Of a DNA stretch of 64,000 bases, positions 1 through 12,914 are shown in pieces. A program made the translations under genes and the position numbers. Below the pieces are notes generated by a model, which did no database searches, was not told where the DNA came from, and was given only the letters and a program-made list of their open reading frames with translations. Numbering within the stretch: the first letter of the stretch is position 1; each line of letters starts with the position of its first letter. Origin of the DNA: Saliterribacillus persicus (GTDB taxonomy: Bacteria > Bacillota > Bacilli > Bacillales > Amphibacillaceae); contig NZ_QPJJ01000008.1 in assembly GCF_003337485.1 (NCBI RefSeq), positions 122,758 through 186,757 on the forward strand, written 5' to 3'.

Positions 1-1
1 A

Positions 2-250
2 TCCAATACACATAATGAGGTAGCCCAAGACCTTCCCATATTATTAATCAGTGGTGAGGAAGATCCAGTGGGCAATTATGGCAAGGGACTAAAAAAGCTA
101 ATGGAATTCTATGTATCAGAAGGCTTTGAAAATTTAAACTTGCATTTATACCCAAATGGACGGCATGAAATATTAAATGAAATAAATCGTCATGAAGTTT
201 TTCAAGATGTTTTAGATTGGTTAACCGATAAAATGAAGAATAAAAAATAA
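2..250 (+). CDS. Alpha/beta hydrolase, C-terminal fragment (cut by window edge)
   Basis: The reading frame is open from base 2 to a TAA at 250, so this is the tail of a gene that begins outside the window. The segment LPILLISGEEDPVGNYGKG has the layout of the strand and turn carrying the catalytic Asp in alpha/beta hydrolases. YPNGRHEILNE carries the expected catalytic His near the C-terminus, as in serine aminopeptidase/lysophospholipase-type (S33-like) members. The last residues form a helix rich in Trp and Lys. The substrate cannot be inferred from the tail. The internal GTG at 68 is in frame but lies inside the conserved Asp loop, so it is not the real start. Confidence 0.75.
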   Translation, partial: SNTHNEVAQDLPILLISGEEDPVGNYGKGLKKLMEFYVSEGFENLNLHLYPNGRHEILNEINRHEVFQDVLDWLTDKMKNKK

Positions 251-487
251 GCAAAACAACAAAATAATTATGTCTATTTATTGAAATTGCTAAATTCCAT
301 AGAATAAAATTGATTAAAAAACTTGTCTAGCTTAATATGCTGAATTATAATGTTTATGTCTTAAATGTTAGTGGAATATAAAAATATTAATACTTTTGTG
401 ATAGGATTCTTGAAATGAACCCTATAAAAAGAGTAAAATTAAGAAGTAGCACTAATTTAAAACAAAATTACTGGGAGGTATTTTATT

Positions 488-757
488 ATGGCAGTAGAAA
501 AAACAATGAAAATCACAGACGAAACAGGCGTTCACGCTCGTCCAGCAACAGTTCTTGTAAACAAAGCAGGTGGTTACGCATCAGATATGACACTTGAATA
601 TAATGGAAAAGCTATTAACTTAAAATCTATTATGGGTGTTATGTCACTCGGTATTCCTCAAGGCGCAGAAATTAAAATCATTGCAGAAGGTTCTGATGAA
701 CAAGAAGCATTAGATGCAGTAACAAGTGTTATCAAATCAGAAGGGCTAGGAGAGTAA
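488..757 (+). CDS. ptsH: Phosphocarrier protein HPr
   Basis: HPr passes phosphate from enzyme I to the sugar-specific EIIA proteins of the PTS. In Firmicutes it is also phosphorylated on Ser46 by HPrK/P to act with CcpA. The 89-residue protein has the active-site motif GVHARPA (His15 in mature numbering) and the regulatory [10 protein letters not shown] motif (Ser46). A GGGAGGT ribosome site lies eight bases before the ATG. ptsI follows after six bases, so the two are cotranscribed. The 237 bases upstream are AT-rich and hold no gene; I could not pick a confident promoter there. No ptsG is visible directly upstream, unlike in Bacillus subtilis. Confidence 0.97.
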   Translation: MAVEKTMKITDETGVHARPATVLVNKAGGYASDMTLEYNGKAINLKSIMGVMSLGIPQGAEIKIIAEGSDEQEALDAVTSVIKSEGLGE

Positions 758-763
758 TTCTTA

Positions 764-2479
764 ATGAGTAATTTAAGCGGTATCGCAGCTTCAAGTGGAA
801 TAGCTATAGCAAAAGCATATAAGTTAGCTATTCCTGATCTTTCTTTTGAAAAAAAGAAAGTAGAGAGTACAGACGAAGAAATTAACCGCTTAGAAGAAGC
901 ATTAACCATCTCAAAAGAAGAGCTAGAAAAAATTAAAACGCATGCCAGAACCTCTTTAGGTGATGAGCATGCGGAAATTTTTTCTGCACACTTGCTTGTT
1001 CTAAGTGATCCAGAGTTAATCAATCCTATTAAAGACAAGATTTCAAACGATAATGTCAATGCAGAGGTTGCATTAGACGAAACTGCACAAATGTTTATCG
1101 ATATGTTTGAAGGAATGGAAAATGAATATATGCGTGAAAGAGCTGCTGACATTAAAGACGTTACCAAACGTGTGATGGCTCATTTATTAAATGTTTCTTT
1201 CCCTAATCCGGCACTTATTAACGAAGAAGTTATAGTAATTGCTGAAGATTTAACACCTTCCGATACAGCCCAGCTTGATAAACAATTTGTTAAAGGTTTT
1301 ACTACTAACATTGGTGGTCGTACTTCACACTCAGCCATTATGGCTCGTTCTTTGGAAATCCCTGCTGTAGTAGGAACAAAAAAGATTACTGAAGTAGTTG
1401 AAGAAGGCGACATTATTATTGTGGATGGTATTGACGGTGACGTTATTATTAATCCATCAGAAGACGAGCTAACTACTTATAAACAAAAACATGCAGATTT
1501 CGAAAAGCAAAAGCAAGTTTGGGCAAAGCTAAAAGATGAACCAAGCATTTCTGCAGATGGAACTCAAGTAGAACTAGTAGCTAACATTGGAACACCTAAT
1601 GACATTGAAGGTGTTTTAAACAATGGTGGTGAAGGTGTTGGATTATATCGTACCGAATTTTTATATATGGGTAAGAGTGAGTTACCAACTGAGGACGAGC
1701 AGTTTGAAGCTTATAAATCTGTTTTAGAGCAAATGAAGGATAAGCCTGTTGTGGTTCGTACACTTGATATTGGTGGCGATAAAGAATTGGACTATCTTGA
1801 TTTGCCAGAAGAGATGAATCCATTTTTAGGATTCCGTGCTATTCGTTTGTGTCTAGAGCGAGATGATATTTTCAGAACGCAATTACGAGCACTACTTCGT
1901 GCAAGTACATTTGGGAATTTAAAAATTATGTTTCCAATGATTGCTACACTTGATGAATTTCGTGCAGCAAAAACAATGCTTTTAGAAGAAAAAGATCGTC
2001 TTACAAACGATGGTGTAGAAGTATCCAATGATATTGAAATTGGAATTATGGTAGAAATCCCATCTACAGCCGTTATTGCACGTCAATTCGCAAAAGAAGT
2101 TGATTTCTTCAGCATTGGAACGAATGATTTGATTCAATATACATTGGCTGCAGATCGTATGAATGAACGTGTAAGCTATTTATATCAACCTTATCACCCA
2201 GCAATCCTAAACCTCGTGCATAATGTTATTGAGGCTGCTCATGCAGAAGGAAAATGGGCTGGTATGTGTGGAGAAATGGCTGGAGACTCCATTGCGATTC
2301 CAATTCTGCTTGGACTTGGATTAGATGAATTTAGCATGAGTGCTACTTCCATCCTTCCTGCACGTACGCAAATAAGAGATTTAAATAAAGAAGAACTAGC
2401 ATCCTTTAAAGAACAACTGTTAGGGATGAATACTGCGAATGAAGTGGAAGCTTTCATTCGAGCTAAAACCAATCAATAA
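764..2479 (+). CDS. ptsI: Phosphoenolpyruvate-protein phosphotransferase (PTS enzyme I)
   Basis: Enzyme I takes phosphate from PEP and gives it to HPr, the first step of PTS sugar uptake in the cytoplasm. The 571-residue length is normal. The N-terminal swivelling domain carries the phospho-His signature [12 protein letters not shown] (His189). The C-terminal PEP-binding barrel contains [10 protein letters not shown] near residue 295, and the conserved [13 protein letters not shown] and GMCGEMAGD stretches. The gene starts six bases after ptsH and ends in a strong hairpin terminator. No irregularity is seen. Confidence 0.97.
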   Translation: MSNLSGIAASSGIAIAKAYKLAIPDLSFEKKKVESTDEEINRLEEALTISKEELEKIKTHARTSLGDEHAEIFSAHLLVLSDPELINPIKDKISNDNVNAEVALDETAQMFIDMFEGMENEYMRERAADIKDVTKRVMAHLLNVSFPNPALINEEVIVIAEDLTPSDTAQLDKQFVKGFTTNIGGRTSHSAIMARSLEIPAVVGTKKITEVVEEGDIIIVDGIDGDVIINPSEDELTTYKQKHADFEKQKQVWAKLKDEPSISADGTQVELVANIGTPNDIEGVLNNGGEGVGLYRTEFLYMGKSELPTEDEQFEAYKSVLEQMKDKPVVVRTLDIGGDKELDYLDLPEEMNPFLGFRAIRLCLERDDIFRTQLRALLRASTFGNLKIMFPMIATLDEFRAAKTMLLEEKDRLTNDGVEVSNDIEIGIMVEIPSTAVIARQFAKEVDFFSIGTNDLIQYTLAADRMNERVSYLYQPYHPAILNLVHNVIEAAHAEGKWAGMCGEMAGDSIAIPILLGLGLDEFSMSATSILPARTQIRDLNKEELASFKEQLLGMNTANEVEAFIRAKTNQ

Positions 2480-2483
2480 AAAT

Positions 2484-2518
2484 AAAAATCCTCCTTGCTT
2501 TAAGCAACGAGGATTTTT
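2484..2518. terminator. Bidirectional intrinsic terminator between ptsI and the GGDEF gene
   Basis: A perfect 10-base inverted repeat (AAAAATCCTC and GAGGATTTTT), extended inward by TTGCTT/AAGCAA, is flanked by A-rich and T-rich tracts. It can end ptsI on the plus strand and the convergent diguanylate cyclase gene on the minus strand. Confidence 0.85.
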
Positions 2519-2522
2519 ATTT

Positions 2523-3542
2523 TTATTTATATACCTTTGTCTGATTCTTACCATTTCTTTTTGCTAAATATAGAAGTTCATCAGCTTTTCTAAAAAGCTC
2601 TTCTTTATTCGAGGCATTATTAAAATTCTCTAATCCCATACTAACCGTTACAGGATTGTGCGCCTCAATTTCCTCATGAAAATAATCTTGAACTGCTATT
2701 CTACATGCCTCTGCTAATTTATAACTTTCACTAAATGATTTATCCATAAAAATAATGACAAATTCTTCTCCCCCATAACGAATAACATAATCTTCATCAT
2801 TTACTGAAATCATTAGAACATTGGCTATTCTTTTTAGAATTAAATCTCCTATGCTATGACCATATGTGTCATTTATATTTTTAAAATTATCAATATCTAC
2901 TACAGCCAGTTGCATCTTGATGCTTTTATTTTCTCTTTTCTTTTCAAACATATAATCCATATACTCATGATACATTTTAATATTTAAAGCACCGGTTAAA
3001 GCATCAATTTTTGAATCCTGTTCAATAAATAAACTATGCTCCCGCATTTTATTTCCTAAAATTGATTGGGTGACTAACACCGAGGTAATTAATACATGTG
3101 AGGCTAGTAAAGGAATTAAATAAGCAACGGGGAAATACGTAGGAAAAACTAATTCACCATAATTGAATACGAAGAAACACGTATAAAATAAATTAGAAAT
3201 ACCCAAAAGCAAAACAGGCTTATAATTAAAATATAAGGATAACATTACAGTAAAGATGTAGGTGAATACATATGCTGTTATATAAGGACCTAAGGTATAT
3301 GGCATAACAGAAAAAATCATTACAAAATAATATGGAATAAAAGTTGAAAATAGTCTTTTCCATACAAAAATAGTCGGTAAAATATACCACATTACTCCAA
3401 TACCTATTATAGCCACCCCTATTTCCACTCCAACTCCTGGCATAGCAGAAATACCAGCAATAATATTGAGAATCCAACATATCGCCACCATAAGCTTATT
3501 TCGGTCATGAATAGAAAACAATTCCTTTTTCAGTGTCGTCAC
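2523..3542 (-). CDS. Membrane-anchored diguanylate cyclase (GGDEF domain)
   Basis: This 339-residue protein has about 180 residues of hydrophobic sequence, probably five or six membrane helices, followed by a C-terminal GGDEF domain. The signature is RYGGEEF, an active variant. It is preceded by DALTGALN at the domain start and by DIDNFKNINDTYGH, which supplies metal-binding Asp. It is therefore expected to make cyclic di-GMP from two GTP at the inner face of the membrane. The membrane part resembles no sensory domain I can name. The start is a GTG with a run of seven G directly upstream as its ribosome site. It stands alone between convergent ptsI and the iron-uptake genes. Confidence 0.88.
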   Translation of the reverse strand: MTTLKKELFSIHDRNKLMVAICWILNIIAGISAMPGVGVEIGVAIIGIGVMWYILPTIFVWKRLFSTFIPYYFVMIFSVMPYTLGPYITAYVFTYIFTVMLSLYFNYKPVLLLGISNLFYTCFFVFNYGELVFPTYFPVAYLIPLLASHVLITSVLVTQSILGNKMREHSLFIEQDSKIDALTGALNIKMYHEYMDYMFEKKRENKSIKMQLAVVDIDNFKNINDTYGHSIGDLILKRIANVLMISVNDEDYVIRYGGEEFVIIFMDKSFSESYKLAEACRIAVQDYFHEEIEAHNPVTVSMGLENFNNASNKEELFRKADELLYLAKRNGKNQTKVYK

Positions 3543-3670
3543 CCCCCCTTTTTTAAAATTATATAAGCTAAACTAATATAACTGAAAATTCGATTTGTAT
3601 AAATATATTATAGTTCTTTTGCATCATTTTTACAAATGTAATATAACTATTTTTCACTGTTAATATGAAA

Positions 3671-3696
3671 AAAAGACTAAGCAATCTTAGTCTTTT
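3671..3696 (-). terminator. Terminator of the siderophore uptake operon
   Basis: An 11-base perfect stem (AAAAGACTAAG / CTTAGTCTTTT) with a four-base loop is followed on the minus strand by a run of T. Its first arm overlaps the stop codon of the permease gene. Confidence 0.85.
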
Positions 3697-5743
3697 AGAT
3701 CTTTATTTTATTTGCGCGATGCATTAGCCATAAAAAATATGGTGCACCAATAATAGCGATAATAATACCAGATGGAATCTCCTTTGGAACGAGAAGTGTT
3801 CGACTAAGTGTATCAGCAATCATTAGAAAGGTAGCACCTAACAATGCAGTAGTTATTACTAAATGCTTGTGAGATGGTCCTAAGAGCATTCGTGCAACAT
3901 GTGGCGCGATTAACCCAACAAAACCAATTGTTCCAACTGTAGCTACACTAGCTGCTGCAATGATAGATCCTAATAATGCTAAAAAAAACCTCGTCTTTAA
4001 CACGTTTAACCCTAAACCCTTAGCAGTCTCATCTCCTAGACTTAACGTTTGAATAAGGTGATTTACCAGTAAAATAATAGGAATTAATAACAAAAAAGGT
4101 CCTAATAAGTAATAAAGCAACTCTTCCCAACTTTTCGCATAAGTCGTTCCAGAAAGCCAAGTTAAAGCAGAAGCAACAGCCATATTTGATCGCACTACGA
4201 TGATTTGAATAATTGCGGATCCAAATGCCGATATTCCAATTCCTAAAAGAGCTAGGAGAGATGGTTGAAAATCAGCCCTATAAGCTAGGATCATAATTAC
4301 TATAAATGCAATCATAGCACCGAGAAACGCACCTAGCGGCATAAATGTGGCTGAAATTGATCCTGCTGTTAGAAATATTAAAGCTCCCACTCCAGCGCCA
4401 GATGTAATCCCTATGATAGAGGGGTCAGCAAGCGGATTTCTCAGCACACCTTGAAAAATATAACCACTTAGTGCAAGTAAAATACCACTTATTGCTGCCA
4501 CTAATAAGCGTGGTAATCGAATATCGAATACCATCTTTTTAATAAAACTATCCTCACCCGACATGAGCGCATTCCACGTTTTAATTAAATTAACTCCACT
4601 ATTTCCGGTAGATATTCCTATTACTAAAGTTAAAACTACTAATACTAATAAAATAGGGATAATCCACTTTTCAATAACAAGTGCTGTAGGTTTTCCAGTT
4701 AGAATCCCTGTATCTGTTTTACTATATTTACGGTTTCGTTTTTGCATGATTAATAAGATCAACGTAGGAGCCCCAATAAATGCTGTAATTGCTCCTACAG
4801 GAAGCTCAGAAAAGCTCGGATCTAAAAATCTTGCTAATATATCAGCGGATAACAGAACAATAGCGCCCCATAAAAACGATCCAATAAGAACTGGTACATG
4901 TTTTTTAAAGCCTAATAATTTTATTAAGTGCGGAGCAATAATACCCACAAATCCAATTGGTCCAACAACACTTACAGTAACAGAAGTTAAAAATACTGCA
5001 AACAATAGGGCAAAAAACCGAAGACGCCCTACATTTTGTCCTAAACCTTTCGCAACTTCTTCACCTAATTGAAAAAGGTCTAATGACTTAGCCAAAAATA
5101 AACAAGCAATAGAAGCTACTATAACGAAGGGTAATGAAAATAAGACACCATCCCAATTATTTTGGACCAATGTTCCAGAACCCCACAAAAATAGCCCAGC
5201 AGTTTCATTTTCAAAAAAGATTTGTAATACGGTAGTAAACGCTGAAAACATCATCGTTATTACCATGCCTGCTAATACCATTCGTACAGGACTCGAATTT
5301 GTAAAGCCTGCTAATGAGAATACTAGCAATGCAGTAATAATTCCACCAATGAAAGCAATCACTAAACCACTTACACTCCCAGTTGAACTGAAAAATACGG
5401 TCGATAAAACTACAGCAAAATAAGCACCTGAATGAATACCAAGTGTACTAGATGATGCTAACGGATTTTTTGTAATGGTTTGCAGGATGACCCCAGAAAT
5501 TGCTAATGCGCCACCTGCTAATATACCGATAACTGCACGAGGCATACGCAGATAACGCACGGTATGATGTGCTAATTCATCTTTCGGGAAAAATATTGCT
5601 TCTAATATGACAAGTGGTGCAATCTCTACACTACCTTGATTAATATGTATAAAAAGGAGTAAAAGCAAAAGCACGGTCCCTCCCCCAAAGGTAAGAACCG
5701 TTGCTAGATGCTTTTTATTGTTTAATGCAATCATCGTATTCAC
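3695..5743 (-). CDS. Double-length FecCD-family iron-siderophore ABC permease
   Basis: The 682-residue protein consists of two complete FecCD/BtuC-type permease halves in tandem. The first has RYLRMPRAVIGILAGGALA and NPLASSSTLGI near residues 65-105. The second has DIRLPRLLVAAISGILLA and NPLADPSIIGI near 405-445. Each half ends with the coupling segment GFVGLIAPH or GFVGIIAPH that contacts the ATPase. About 18-20 membrane helices are expected. Most Gram-positive systems use two separate permease genes; here one chain does the job, as in the FhuB type. The start codon overlaps the stop of the binding-protein gene (ATGA), so they are translationally coupled. No ATPase gene is adjacent, so a shared FhuC/YusV-like ATPase elsewhere is inferred. 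Confidence 0.9.
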   Translation of the reverse strand: MNTMIALNNKKHLATVLTFGGGTVLLLLLLFIHINQGSVEIAPLVILEAIFFPKDELAHHTVRYLRMPRAVIGILAGGALAISGVILQTITKNPLASSSTLGIHSGAYFAVVLSTVFFSSTGSVSGLVIAFIGGIITALLVFSLAGFTNSSPVRMVLAGMVITMMFSAFTTVLQIFFENETAGLFLWGSGTLVQNNWDGVLFSLPFVIVASIACLFLAKSLDLFQLGEEVAKGLGQNVGRLRFFALLFAVFLTSVTVSVVGPIGFVGIIAPHLIKLLGFKKHVPVLIGSFLWGAIVLLSADILARFLDPSFSELPVGAITAFIGAPTLILLIMQKRNRKYSKTDTGILTGKPTALVIEKWIIPILLVLVVLTLVIGISTGNSGVNLIKTWNALMSGEDSFIKKMVFDIRLPRLLVAAISGILLALSGYIFQGVLRNPLADPSIIGITSGAGVGALIFLTAGSISATFMPLGAFLGAMIAFIVIMILAYRADFQPSLLALLGIGISAFGSAIIQIIVVRSNMAVASALTWLSGTTYAKSWEELLYYLLGPFLLLIPIILLVNHLIQTLSLGDETAKGLGLNVLKTRFFLALLGSIIAAASVATVGTIGFVGLIAPHVARMLLGPSHKHLVITTALLGATFLMIADTLSRTLLVPKEIPSGIIIAIIGAPYFLWLMHRANKIKI

Positions 5744-6765
5744 TCCGCTGATACTAATGCTTCTTTAATTTGCTCAGCAAAAACTTTCGCAGACAATGGA
5801 CCTCCAAATGTCCACGTATCTCCTGGTAACTGGTATGTTCTATTTTCTTCTACAAATCCAAGACCTTCCCAGGCTGGGTTTCCTGCTAACTGATTTTCAA
5901 ATATATTATCATCTTCTTGAACAATATAGAAGAAATGAGCATCTTGAAAATTTTGTAGTGCTTCTACACTTGCAGAATCAAATCCATACACTTGAAAACC
6001 TTCTGATTCATACGCATTTTCAAGACCTATTTTCGTCATGATTTCAGTAGCCATAGCATTATCTTTAAACAATCGAATAACTGGAGCAGCATCAGAGCTA
6101 AATGCTTGTGCTAAGACAAATTGATTATTCTCGATTTCTGCATCCGTAATTTCCTGTTCGATTTCTTCGTATGAGCTATCTAAGTTTTGCAACACACTTT
6201 CTGCTTCATCCGTTTTACCTACCACTTTTGCCATTTCTTTAAAAGTGGTTTCCATTTCTTCATACTGTGTCATTGTTCCTTCTTCTGGATAAGAATTAAA
6301 TGCTAAGGTTTGTGTGATATCATTTAAGCTATCCATAATTGCTTCATGTCTAAACCCTGCAGTAATGATTAAATCTGGCTCTAATTCAGAAATAGCTTCT
6401 AAATTTGGTTCTTGTCTGGTACCAACATCGACAACATCATCAGATAATTCGGCATCAATGTTAACCCAGCTATTATATCCTTCAATATCTGCCATACCTA
6501 CTGGTTGAACACCTAAGGCTAATAGATTTTCTGCATATACCCATTCTAATACAACGATTTTTTCAGGAGCTTCTTCAATCGTGTGCTCTCCATACATATC
6601 AGTTACAGTGATTTCACTACTAGACGAGGTTTCTTCCTCTTCAGTTTCAGTTTCTGTTTGATCAGTATCTGTTTCGGACTCACTTGTATCCTCATTTTGA
6701 CCACAAGCAACTAGCAAAAGTCCCAAAATTAGACCTAAAAATAATAACCAAATTCTCTTTTTCAT
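5740..6765 (-). CDS. Iron-siderophore ABC transporter substrate-binding lipoprotein
   Basis: The protein (341 residues) begins with a lipoprotein signal peptide ending in the lipobox LVAC (Cys21). An acidic, Ser/Thr-rich linker rich in Glu and Asp follows, then a periplasmic-binding-protein class III fold (Peripla_BP_2): EKIVVLEWVYAENLLALGVQPVG, shown here only as the family layout, opens the first lobe, and EPNLEAISELEPDLII is the usual motif after it. It should be tethered outside the membrane and capture a ferric siderophore, probably a citrate or hydroxamate type, though the ligand is not deducible. A Fur box overlaps the promoter. The fused permease gene follows with a four-base overlap. 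Confidence 0.9.
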   Translation of the reverse strand: MKKRIWLLFLGLILGLLLVACGQNEDTSESETDTDQTETETEEEETSSSSEITVTDMYGEHTIEEAPEKIVVLEWVYAENLLALGVQPVGMADIEGYNSWVNIDAELSDDVVDVGTRQEPNLEAISELEPDLIITAGFRHEAIMDSLNDITQTLAFNSYPEEGTMTQYEEMETTFKEMAKVVGKTDEAESVLQNLDSSYEEIEQEITDAEIENNQFVLAQAFSSDAAPVIRLFKDNAMATEIMTKIGLENAYESEGFQVYGFDSASVEALQNFQDAHFFYIVQEDDNIFENQLAGNPAWEGLGFVEENRTYQLPGDTWTFGGPLSAKVFAEQIKEALVSAE

Positions 6766-6789
6766 TCTTTTTATCCCCCTGTATGTAAT

Positions 6790-6809
6790 TGATAAAGATT
6801 ATCATTATC
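6790..6809. promoter_or_regulatory. Fur box
   Basis: Bases 6791-6809 match the 19-base Fur consensus GATAATGATAATCATTATC at 17 positions. They also contain the 7-1-7 element TGATAAA-G-ATTATCA. The site overlaps the -10 end of the promoter at 6807-6835, so iron-loaded Fur would block transcription of the uptake operon. Confidence 0.88.
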
Positions 6810-6835
6810 GTAATAAATCCTATCACTTTTGTCAA
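6807..6835 (-). promoter_or_regulatory. SigA promoter of the siderophore uptake operon
   Basis: On the minus strand TTGACA is followed after exactly 17 bases by TACGAT. The -35 is perfect and the -10 matches at four of six positions. The Fur box begins within the -10. Confidence 0.7.
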
Positions 6836-6910
6836 CTTTAGTCAATAAATAGCCGGAAAATTAAAAATAATTTTGAGGTTCGCGATGTGTTATTTTTTGA
6901 AAAACTATAA

Positions 6911-6946
6911 AAAAAAAGCATGCGATCCTATAAAAGAATCGCATAC
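6911..6946 (-). terminator. Terminator of the glycolytic operon (after eno)
   Basis: The stem ATGCGAT / ATCGCAT, with partial pairing outside it, is followed on the minus strand by nine T. It lies 17 bases after the eno stop codon. Confidence 0.8.
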
Positions 6947-6962
6947 CTTTTCGATAATAAAC

Positions 6963-8249
<1,287 letters not shown>

Positions 8250-8274
8250 TTAAAAACTCTCCTTTTAATTTAAA

Positions 8275-9813
8275 TTATTTTTTAATTAATGTCTTTCCTG
8301 TCATTTCTTCAGGTTTTTCAACTTTCAGTAGATCTAATAAAGTTGGTGCTAAATCAGCTAATATACCACCGTCACGAAGTCCAACTCCATCCTGTGTCAC
8401 AATAACTGGAACAGGATTAGTTGTGTGAGCCGTCATCGGTTTACCCTCTGGCGTGGTTACTTGATCAGAGTTACCATGGTCGGCAGTGATAATAGCTTGA
8501 CCACCTTTAGCTATTATTTTATCTACAACTTTACCTAAGCATTCATCCACTGCTTCTATCGCTTTAATTGTTGGTTCAAGCATTCCGGAATGCCCAACCA
8601 TATCTGGATTAGCAAAGTTTAAAATAATCGCATTTTGCGTATCGTTATCAAGCTCCTCTAATAACGCGTCCGTTACTTCGTAGGCACTCATTTCTGGTTT
8701 TAAATCATATGTTGCAACCTTTGGAGAATTAATCAGAATTCTTTTTTCGCCATCGAATTCCTGCTCACGCCCTCCGCTCATAAAGAACGTAACGTGTGGA
8801 TATTTTTCTGTTTCAGCAATTCTTAACTGATTTAAGTTATTTTTTGCTAAAACTTCTCCCACCGTATTATCCAAATTAACTGGCTCATAAGCAATTTTGC
8901 CGTTTACCGTATCACTATATTTCGTTAAACATACAAAATGAATATCTTTCGGTGATTTTTCGCCACGATCAAAATCATTGAAATCAGCATTTGCGAATGT
9001 TTGTGAAATTTGAATAGCGCGATCAGGTCTGAAATTATAGAAAATAACAGCATCTTCATCCTGAATCGTTGCTTTCGGATTGCCATTTTCATCTGTAATA
9101 ACAGTTGGAAGAACGAATTCATCAAAAATATCTTTTTTATAGGCTTCGTTAACTACCTCTAGTGGATCAGTGGAGGCAGGGCCATCACCATCTACCATTG
9201 CAGCATAAACCTTTTGCACACGATCCCAACGCTTATCTCTATCCATTGCATAATAACGTCCGGAAACAGTTGCAAATTCTCCTACACCATACTCTGTCAT
9301 TTTTTCTTGTACTTCTTTTAAATATTGAATAGCAGATTTTTGCCCAACATCGCGACCATCAAGAAATGCATGGACATAGACCTTGGTTAAACCATAATCT
9401 GCCGCCAACTTTAATGCTGCATATAAATGCTCAATATGACTATGAACTCCACCATCAGATAGTAAACCAAAAAGATGGAGTGCCTTATCATTATCTTTCG
9501 CATGTTTTACAGCATCAACTAATACTTTATTTTCGAAAAAGTCTCCTTCTTTAATAGAAAGATTGACCCTAGTTAAACTTTGATAAACAATACGACCAGC
9601 ACCAATATTTAAATGACCAACTTCAGAGTTACCCATTTGTCCATCAGGTAGACCTACCGCTTCACCAGACGCTGTTAATTGATTGTGTGGGTATTGGTTC
9701 CAATACCGATCAAAATTTGGCGTATTGGCTTGTTTTACTGCGTTTCCCATTACCTCATCACGAATGGCATAACCATCCAAGATAATAAGTGCAGCTAGAT
9801 TATTCTGACTCAT
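8275..9813 (-). CDS. gpmI: 2,3-bisphosphoglycerate-independent phosphoglycerate mutase
   Basis: This Mn-dependent enzyme interconverts 3- and 2-phosphoglycerate through a phosphoserine intermediate. The 512-residue chain has the alkaline-phosphatase-type metal site. [11 protein letters not shown] is near the N-terminus, the nucleophile motif [13 protein letters not shown] contains Ser63, and DGRDVG and TADHGNSDQ carry the remaining metal ligands. Mn and pH dependence of this class in Bacillus is established. The start codon overlaps the tpiA stop (ATGA), which indicates translational coupling. Confidence 0.97.
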   Translation of the reverse strand: MSQNNLAALIILDGYAIRDEVMGNAVKQANTPNFDRYWNQYPHNQLTASGEAVGLPDGQMGNSEVGHLNIGAGRIVYQSLTRVNLSIKEGDFFENKVLVDAVKHAKDNDKALHLFGLLSDGGVHSHIEHLYAALKLAADYGLTKVYVHAFLDGRDVGQKSAIQYLKEVQEKMTEYGVGEFATVSGRYYAMDRDKRWDRVQKVYAAMVDGDGPASTDPLEVVNEAYKKDIFDEFVLPTVITDENGNPKATIQDEDAVIFYNFRPDRAIQISQTFANADFNDFDRGEKSPKDIHFVCLTKYSDTVNGKIAYEPVNLDNTVGEVLAKNNLNQLRIAETEKYPHVTFFMSGGREQEFDGEKRILINSPKVATYDLKPEMSAYEVTDALLEELDNDTQNAIILNFANPDMVGHSGMLEPTIKAIEAVDECLGKVVDKIIAKGGQAIITADHGNSDQVTTPEGKPMTAHTTNPVPVIVTQDGVGLRDGGILADLAPTLLDLLKVEKPEEMTGKTLIKK

Positions 9814-10568
9814 TTAGCACCAGCCTCCACTAGTTGTACAAAGGAGTCTGCTTCTAAACTTGCACCACCTACAAGTGCACCATCAATATCTGATTGAGAT
9901 AATAATTCATCAATATTTGCTGGCTTTACACTTCCACCATATTGAATACGCACAGCTTCACCAGCTTCAGTAGAAACTTCTGCAGCAACTACTTTACGGA
10001 TATAAGCACATACTTCATTAGCTTGTGCAGAAGTTGCTGTTTTACCAGTACCGATAGCCCAAATTGGTTCATAAGCAATAATCGTTTCTTTTACTTGATC
10101 ATCTGTTAACCCTTCAAGTGCAAGCTTTACTTGATCTTCAACGATTGACATTGTCTCGTTATTTTCGCGTTGTGCTAAAGTTTCCCCTACACATAAAATA
10201 GGTGTTAGGTCATGATTAAAAGCAGCGTGTACTTTTTTATTTACCATTTCATCTGTTTCAGCGAACAATTCACGACGTTCTGAGTGTCCAAGAACTACGT
10301 AAGTGACACCAATATCTTTTAACATCGCTGGACTTACTTCACCTGTAAATGCTCCGCTTTCTTCAAAATGCATGTTTTGTGCAGCAATTTGAAGCTTAGA
10401 GCCTTTTGCACTTTCTACTAATGAGGTAAGAAATGGGTATGGTGCACATACCACTGCTTCTACCTTATCACCAGTTGGTACTTTTTCTTTTGTATCTTCA
10501 ACAAATTTTACAGACTCCGAAAGAAACTTATTCATTTTCCAGTTACCTGCAATTACTCTTTTACGCAT
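9810..10568 (-). CDS. tpiA: Triosephosphate isomerase
   Basis: It interconverts dihydroxyacetone phosphate and glyceraldehyde 3-phosphate. The 252-residue barrel shows GNWKMNK (Lys12 or Lys14 region), VVLGHSERR with catalytic His95 and [14 protein letters not shown] with catalytic Glu167. The phosphate-binding loops QYGGSVKP and [10 protein letters not shown] are also present. It sits 18 bases after pgk and overlaps gpmI by four bases. Confidence 0.98.
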   Translation of the reverse strand: MRKRVIAGNWKMNKFLSESVKFVEDTKEKVPTGDKVEAVVCAPYPFLTSLVESAKGSKLQIAAQNMHFEESGAFTGEVSPAMLKDIGVTYVVLGHSERRELFAETDEMVNKKVHAAFNHDLTPILCVGETLAQRENNETMSIVEDQVKLALEGLTDDQVKETIIAYEPIWAIGTGKTATSAQANEVCAYIRKVVAAEVSTEAGEAVRIQYGGSVKPANIDELLSQSDIDGALVGGASLEADSFVQLVEAGAK

Positions 10569-10586
10569 GAAAACACCTCGCCCTTC

Positions 10587-11768
10587 TTATTTATCAGTTA
10601 ATACATTAACTCCAGGAAGCTCTTTACCTTCCATAAATTCTAAGGAAGCTCCCCCACCAGTTGAGATATGGTCCATCTCTTTTGCATAGTTAAACTTTTC
10701 AACAGCTGCTGCTGAGTCGCCACCACCAATTACGGAGTAACCATCTGTTTTCGCTAATGCATCTGCAACTGCTTTAGTTCCATTTGCAAACGTTTCTAAT
10801 TCAAATACACCCATTGGTCCATTCCAAATGATTAATTTAGAGTCTGCAATAATAGATGCGAATTCTTCGCGTGTTTTTGGCCCAATATCTAATGCTTCCA
10901 AATCTTTTGGAATACTATCAATTGCAACCTCTTGCGTATTTGCATCGTTTGAAAAATCATCTGCAACAATGACGTCTTGTGGTAAAACTAAATTAACACC
11001 TTTATCTTTAGCTTTTTGCATAAATTCTTTAGCTAGCTCAATTTTATCTTCTTCAAGTAGAGATTTACCAATCTCGTGACCTTGTGCTTTAACAAAAGTA
11101 TAAGCAAGGCCGCCACCGATTAATAAATTATCAACTTTTTCTAAAAGATTATCGATAACACCAATCTTATCCTTCACTTTTGCCCCACCAATGATAGCTG
11201 TGAAAGGACGCTCGGGATTTGAAAGTGCTTTACCTAATACCTCTAATTCTTTTTCTAATAAAAATCCTGCAGCTGATGTTAAATTTTCTGCAACACCTGC
11301 TGTTGAAGCATGCGCACGGTGTGCAGCACCAAAGGCATCATTCACATAATAATCTGCAAGTTTAGCAAATTCCTGAGCTAATGCTGGATCATTTTTTGTT
11401 TCTCCAGCTTCAAAACGAACGTTTTCTAATAAAAGAACCTCACCATTTTGCAAATTATTTGCAGCTTCTGTAACTTCCGCACCGTAAACTTGATCTGCTT
11501 TAGAAACTGTTTTATTTAATAAATCACTTAGTCTTTTAGCAACTGGATCAAGACGAAGGTCTTCTACCACTTCTCCACCTGGTCGACCAAGGTGACTTGC
11601 TAAAATTACTCTTGCTCCATTTTCTAAAAGATATTCTATTGTGGGAACTGCAGCTTTAATTCTTGTATCATCTGTAACCTGTCCATCCTTCATCGGAACA
11701 TTGAAGTCAACGCGACAGAATACTTTTTTCCCATTTAAATCTAAATCACGAATTGTCATTTTATTCAT
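10587..11768 (-). CDS. pgk: Phosphoglycerate kinase
   Basis: The enzyme makes ATP from 1,3-bisphosphoglycerate. The 393-residue two-lobed protein has CRVDFNVP near the N-terminus, and the substrate-binding SHLGRPGG and [14 protein letters not shown]. The nucleotide loop GGAKVKDKI and the C-terminal GGGDSAAAV and STGGGASLE hinge are also visible. The first ATG is chosen because AGGAGG lies nine bases before it. A stem-loop between gapA and this gene (11821-11853) should lower its expression relative to gapA. Confidence 0.98.
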   Translation of the reverse strand: MNKMTIRDLDLNGKKVFCRVDFNVPMKDGQVTDDTRIKAAVPTIEYLLENGARVILASHLGRPGGEVVEDLRLDPVAKRLSDLLNKTVSKADQVYGAEVTEAANNLQNGEVLLLENVRFEAGETKNDPALAQEFAKLADYYVNDAFGAAHRAHASTAGVAENLTSAAGFLLEKELEVLGKALSNPERPFTAIIGGAKVKDKIGVIDNLLEKVDNLLIGGGLAYTFVKAQGHEIGKSLLEEDKIELAKEFMQKAKDKGVNLVLPQDVIVADDFSNDANTQEVAIDSIPKDLEALDIGPKTREEFASIIADSKLIIWNGPMGVFELETFANGTKAVADALAKTDGYSVIGGGDSAAAVEKFNYAKEMDHISTGGGASLEFMEGKELPGVNVLTDK

Positions 11769-11820
11769 TCAGATAAACCTCCTTGGGATATCACCTGTAT
11801 GTATCATACAAGTTTTCTTT

Positions 11821-11853
11821 AAAAATGGGAGGAGGACTGATCCCCCTCCCATT
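11821..11853 (-). terminator. Partial terminator between gapA and pgk
   Basis: A GC-rich stem (AATGGGAGG / CCTCCCATT) is followed by a short T run on the minus strand. It lies between gapA and the rest of the glycolytic operon. In B. subtilis gapA is made in excess over the downstream genes; a leaky terminator here would give the same effect. That role is inferred. Confidence 0.65.
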
Positions 11854-11873
11854 CATTTATAGGTTCTTATTTA

Positions 11874-12908
<1,035 letters not shown>

Positions 12909-12914
12909 TTATAT

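Noticed and set aside
251..487. Catabolite-responsive element or antiterminator before ptsH
   Set aside because: The region is AT-rich and no cre palindrome, RNA antiterminator or terminator pair could be supported.
4563..5072. 169-codon open frame on the plus strand
   Set aside because: It is antisense to the middle of the fused FecCD permease and arises from its hydrophobic codon use.
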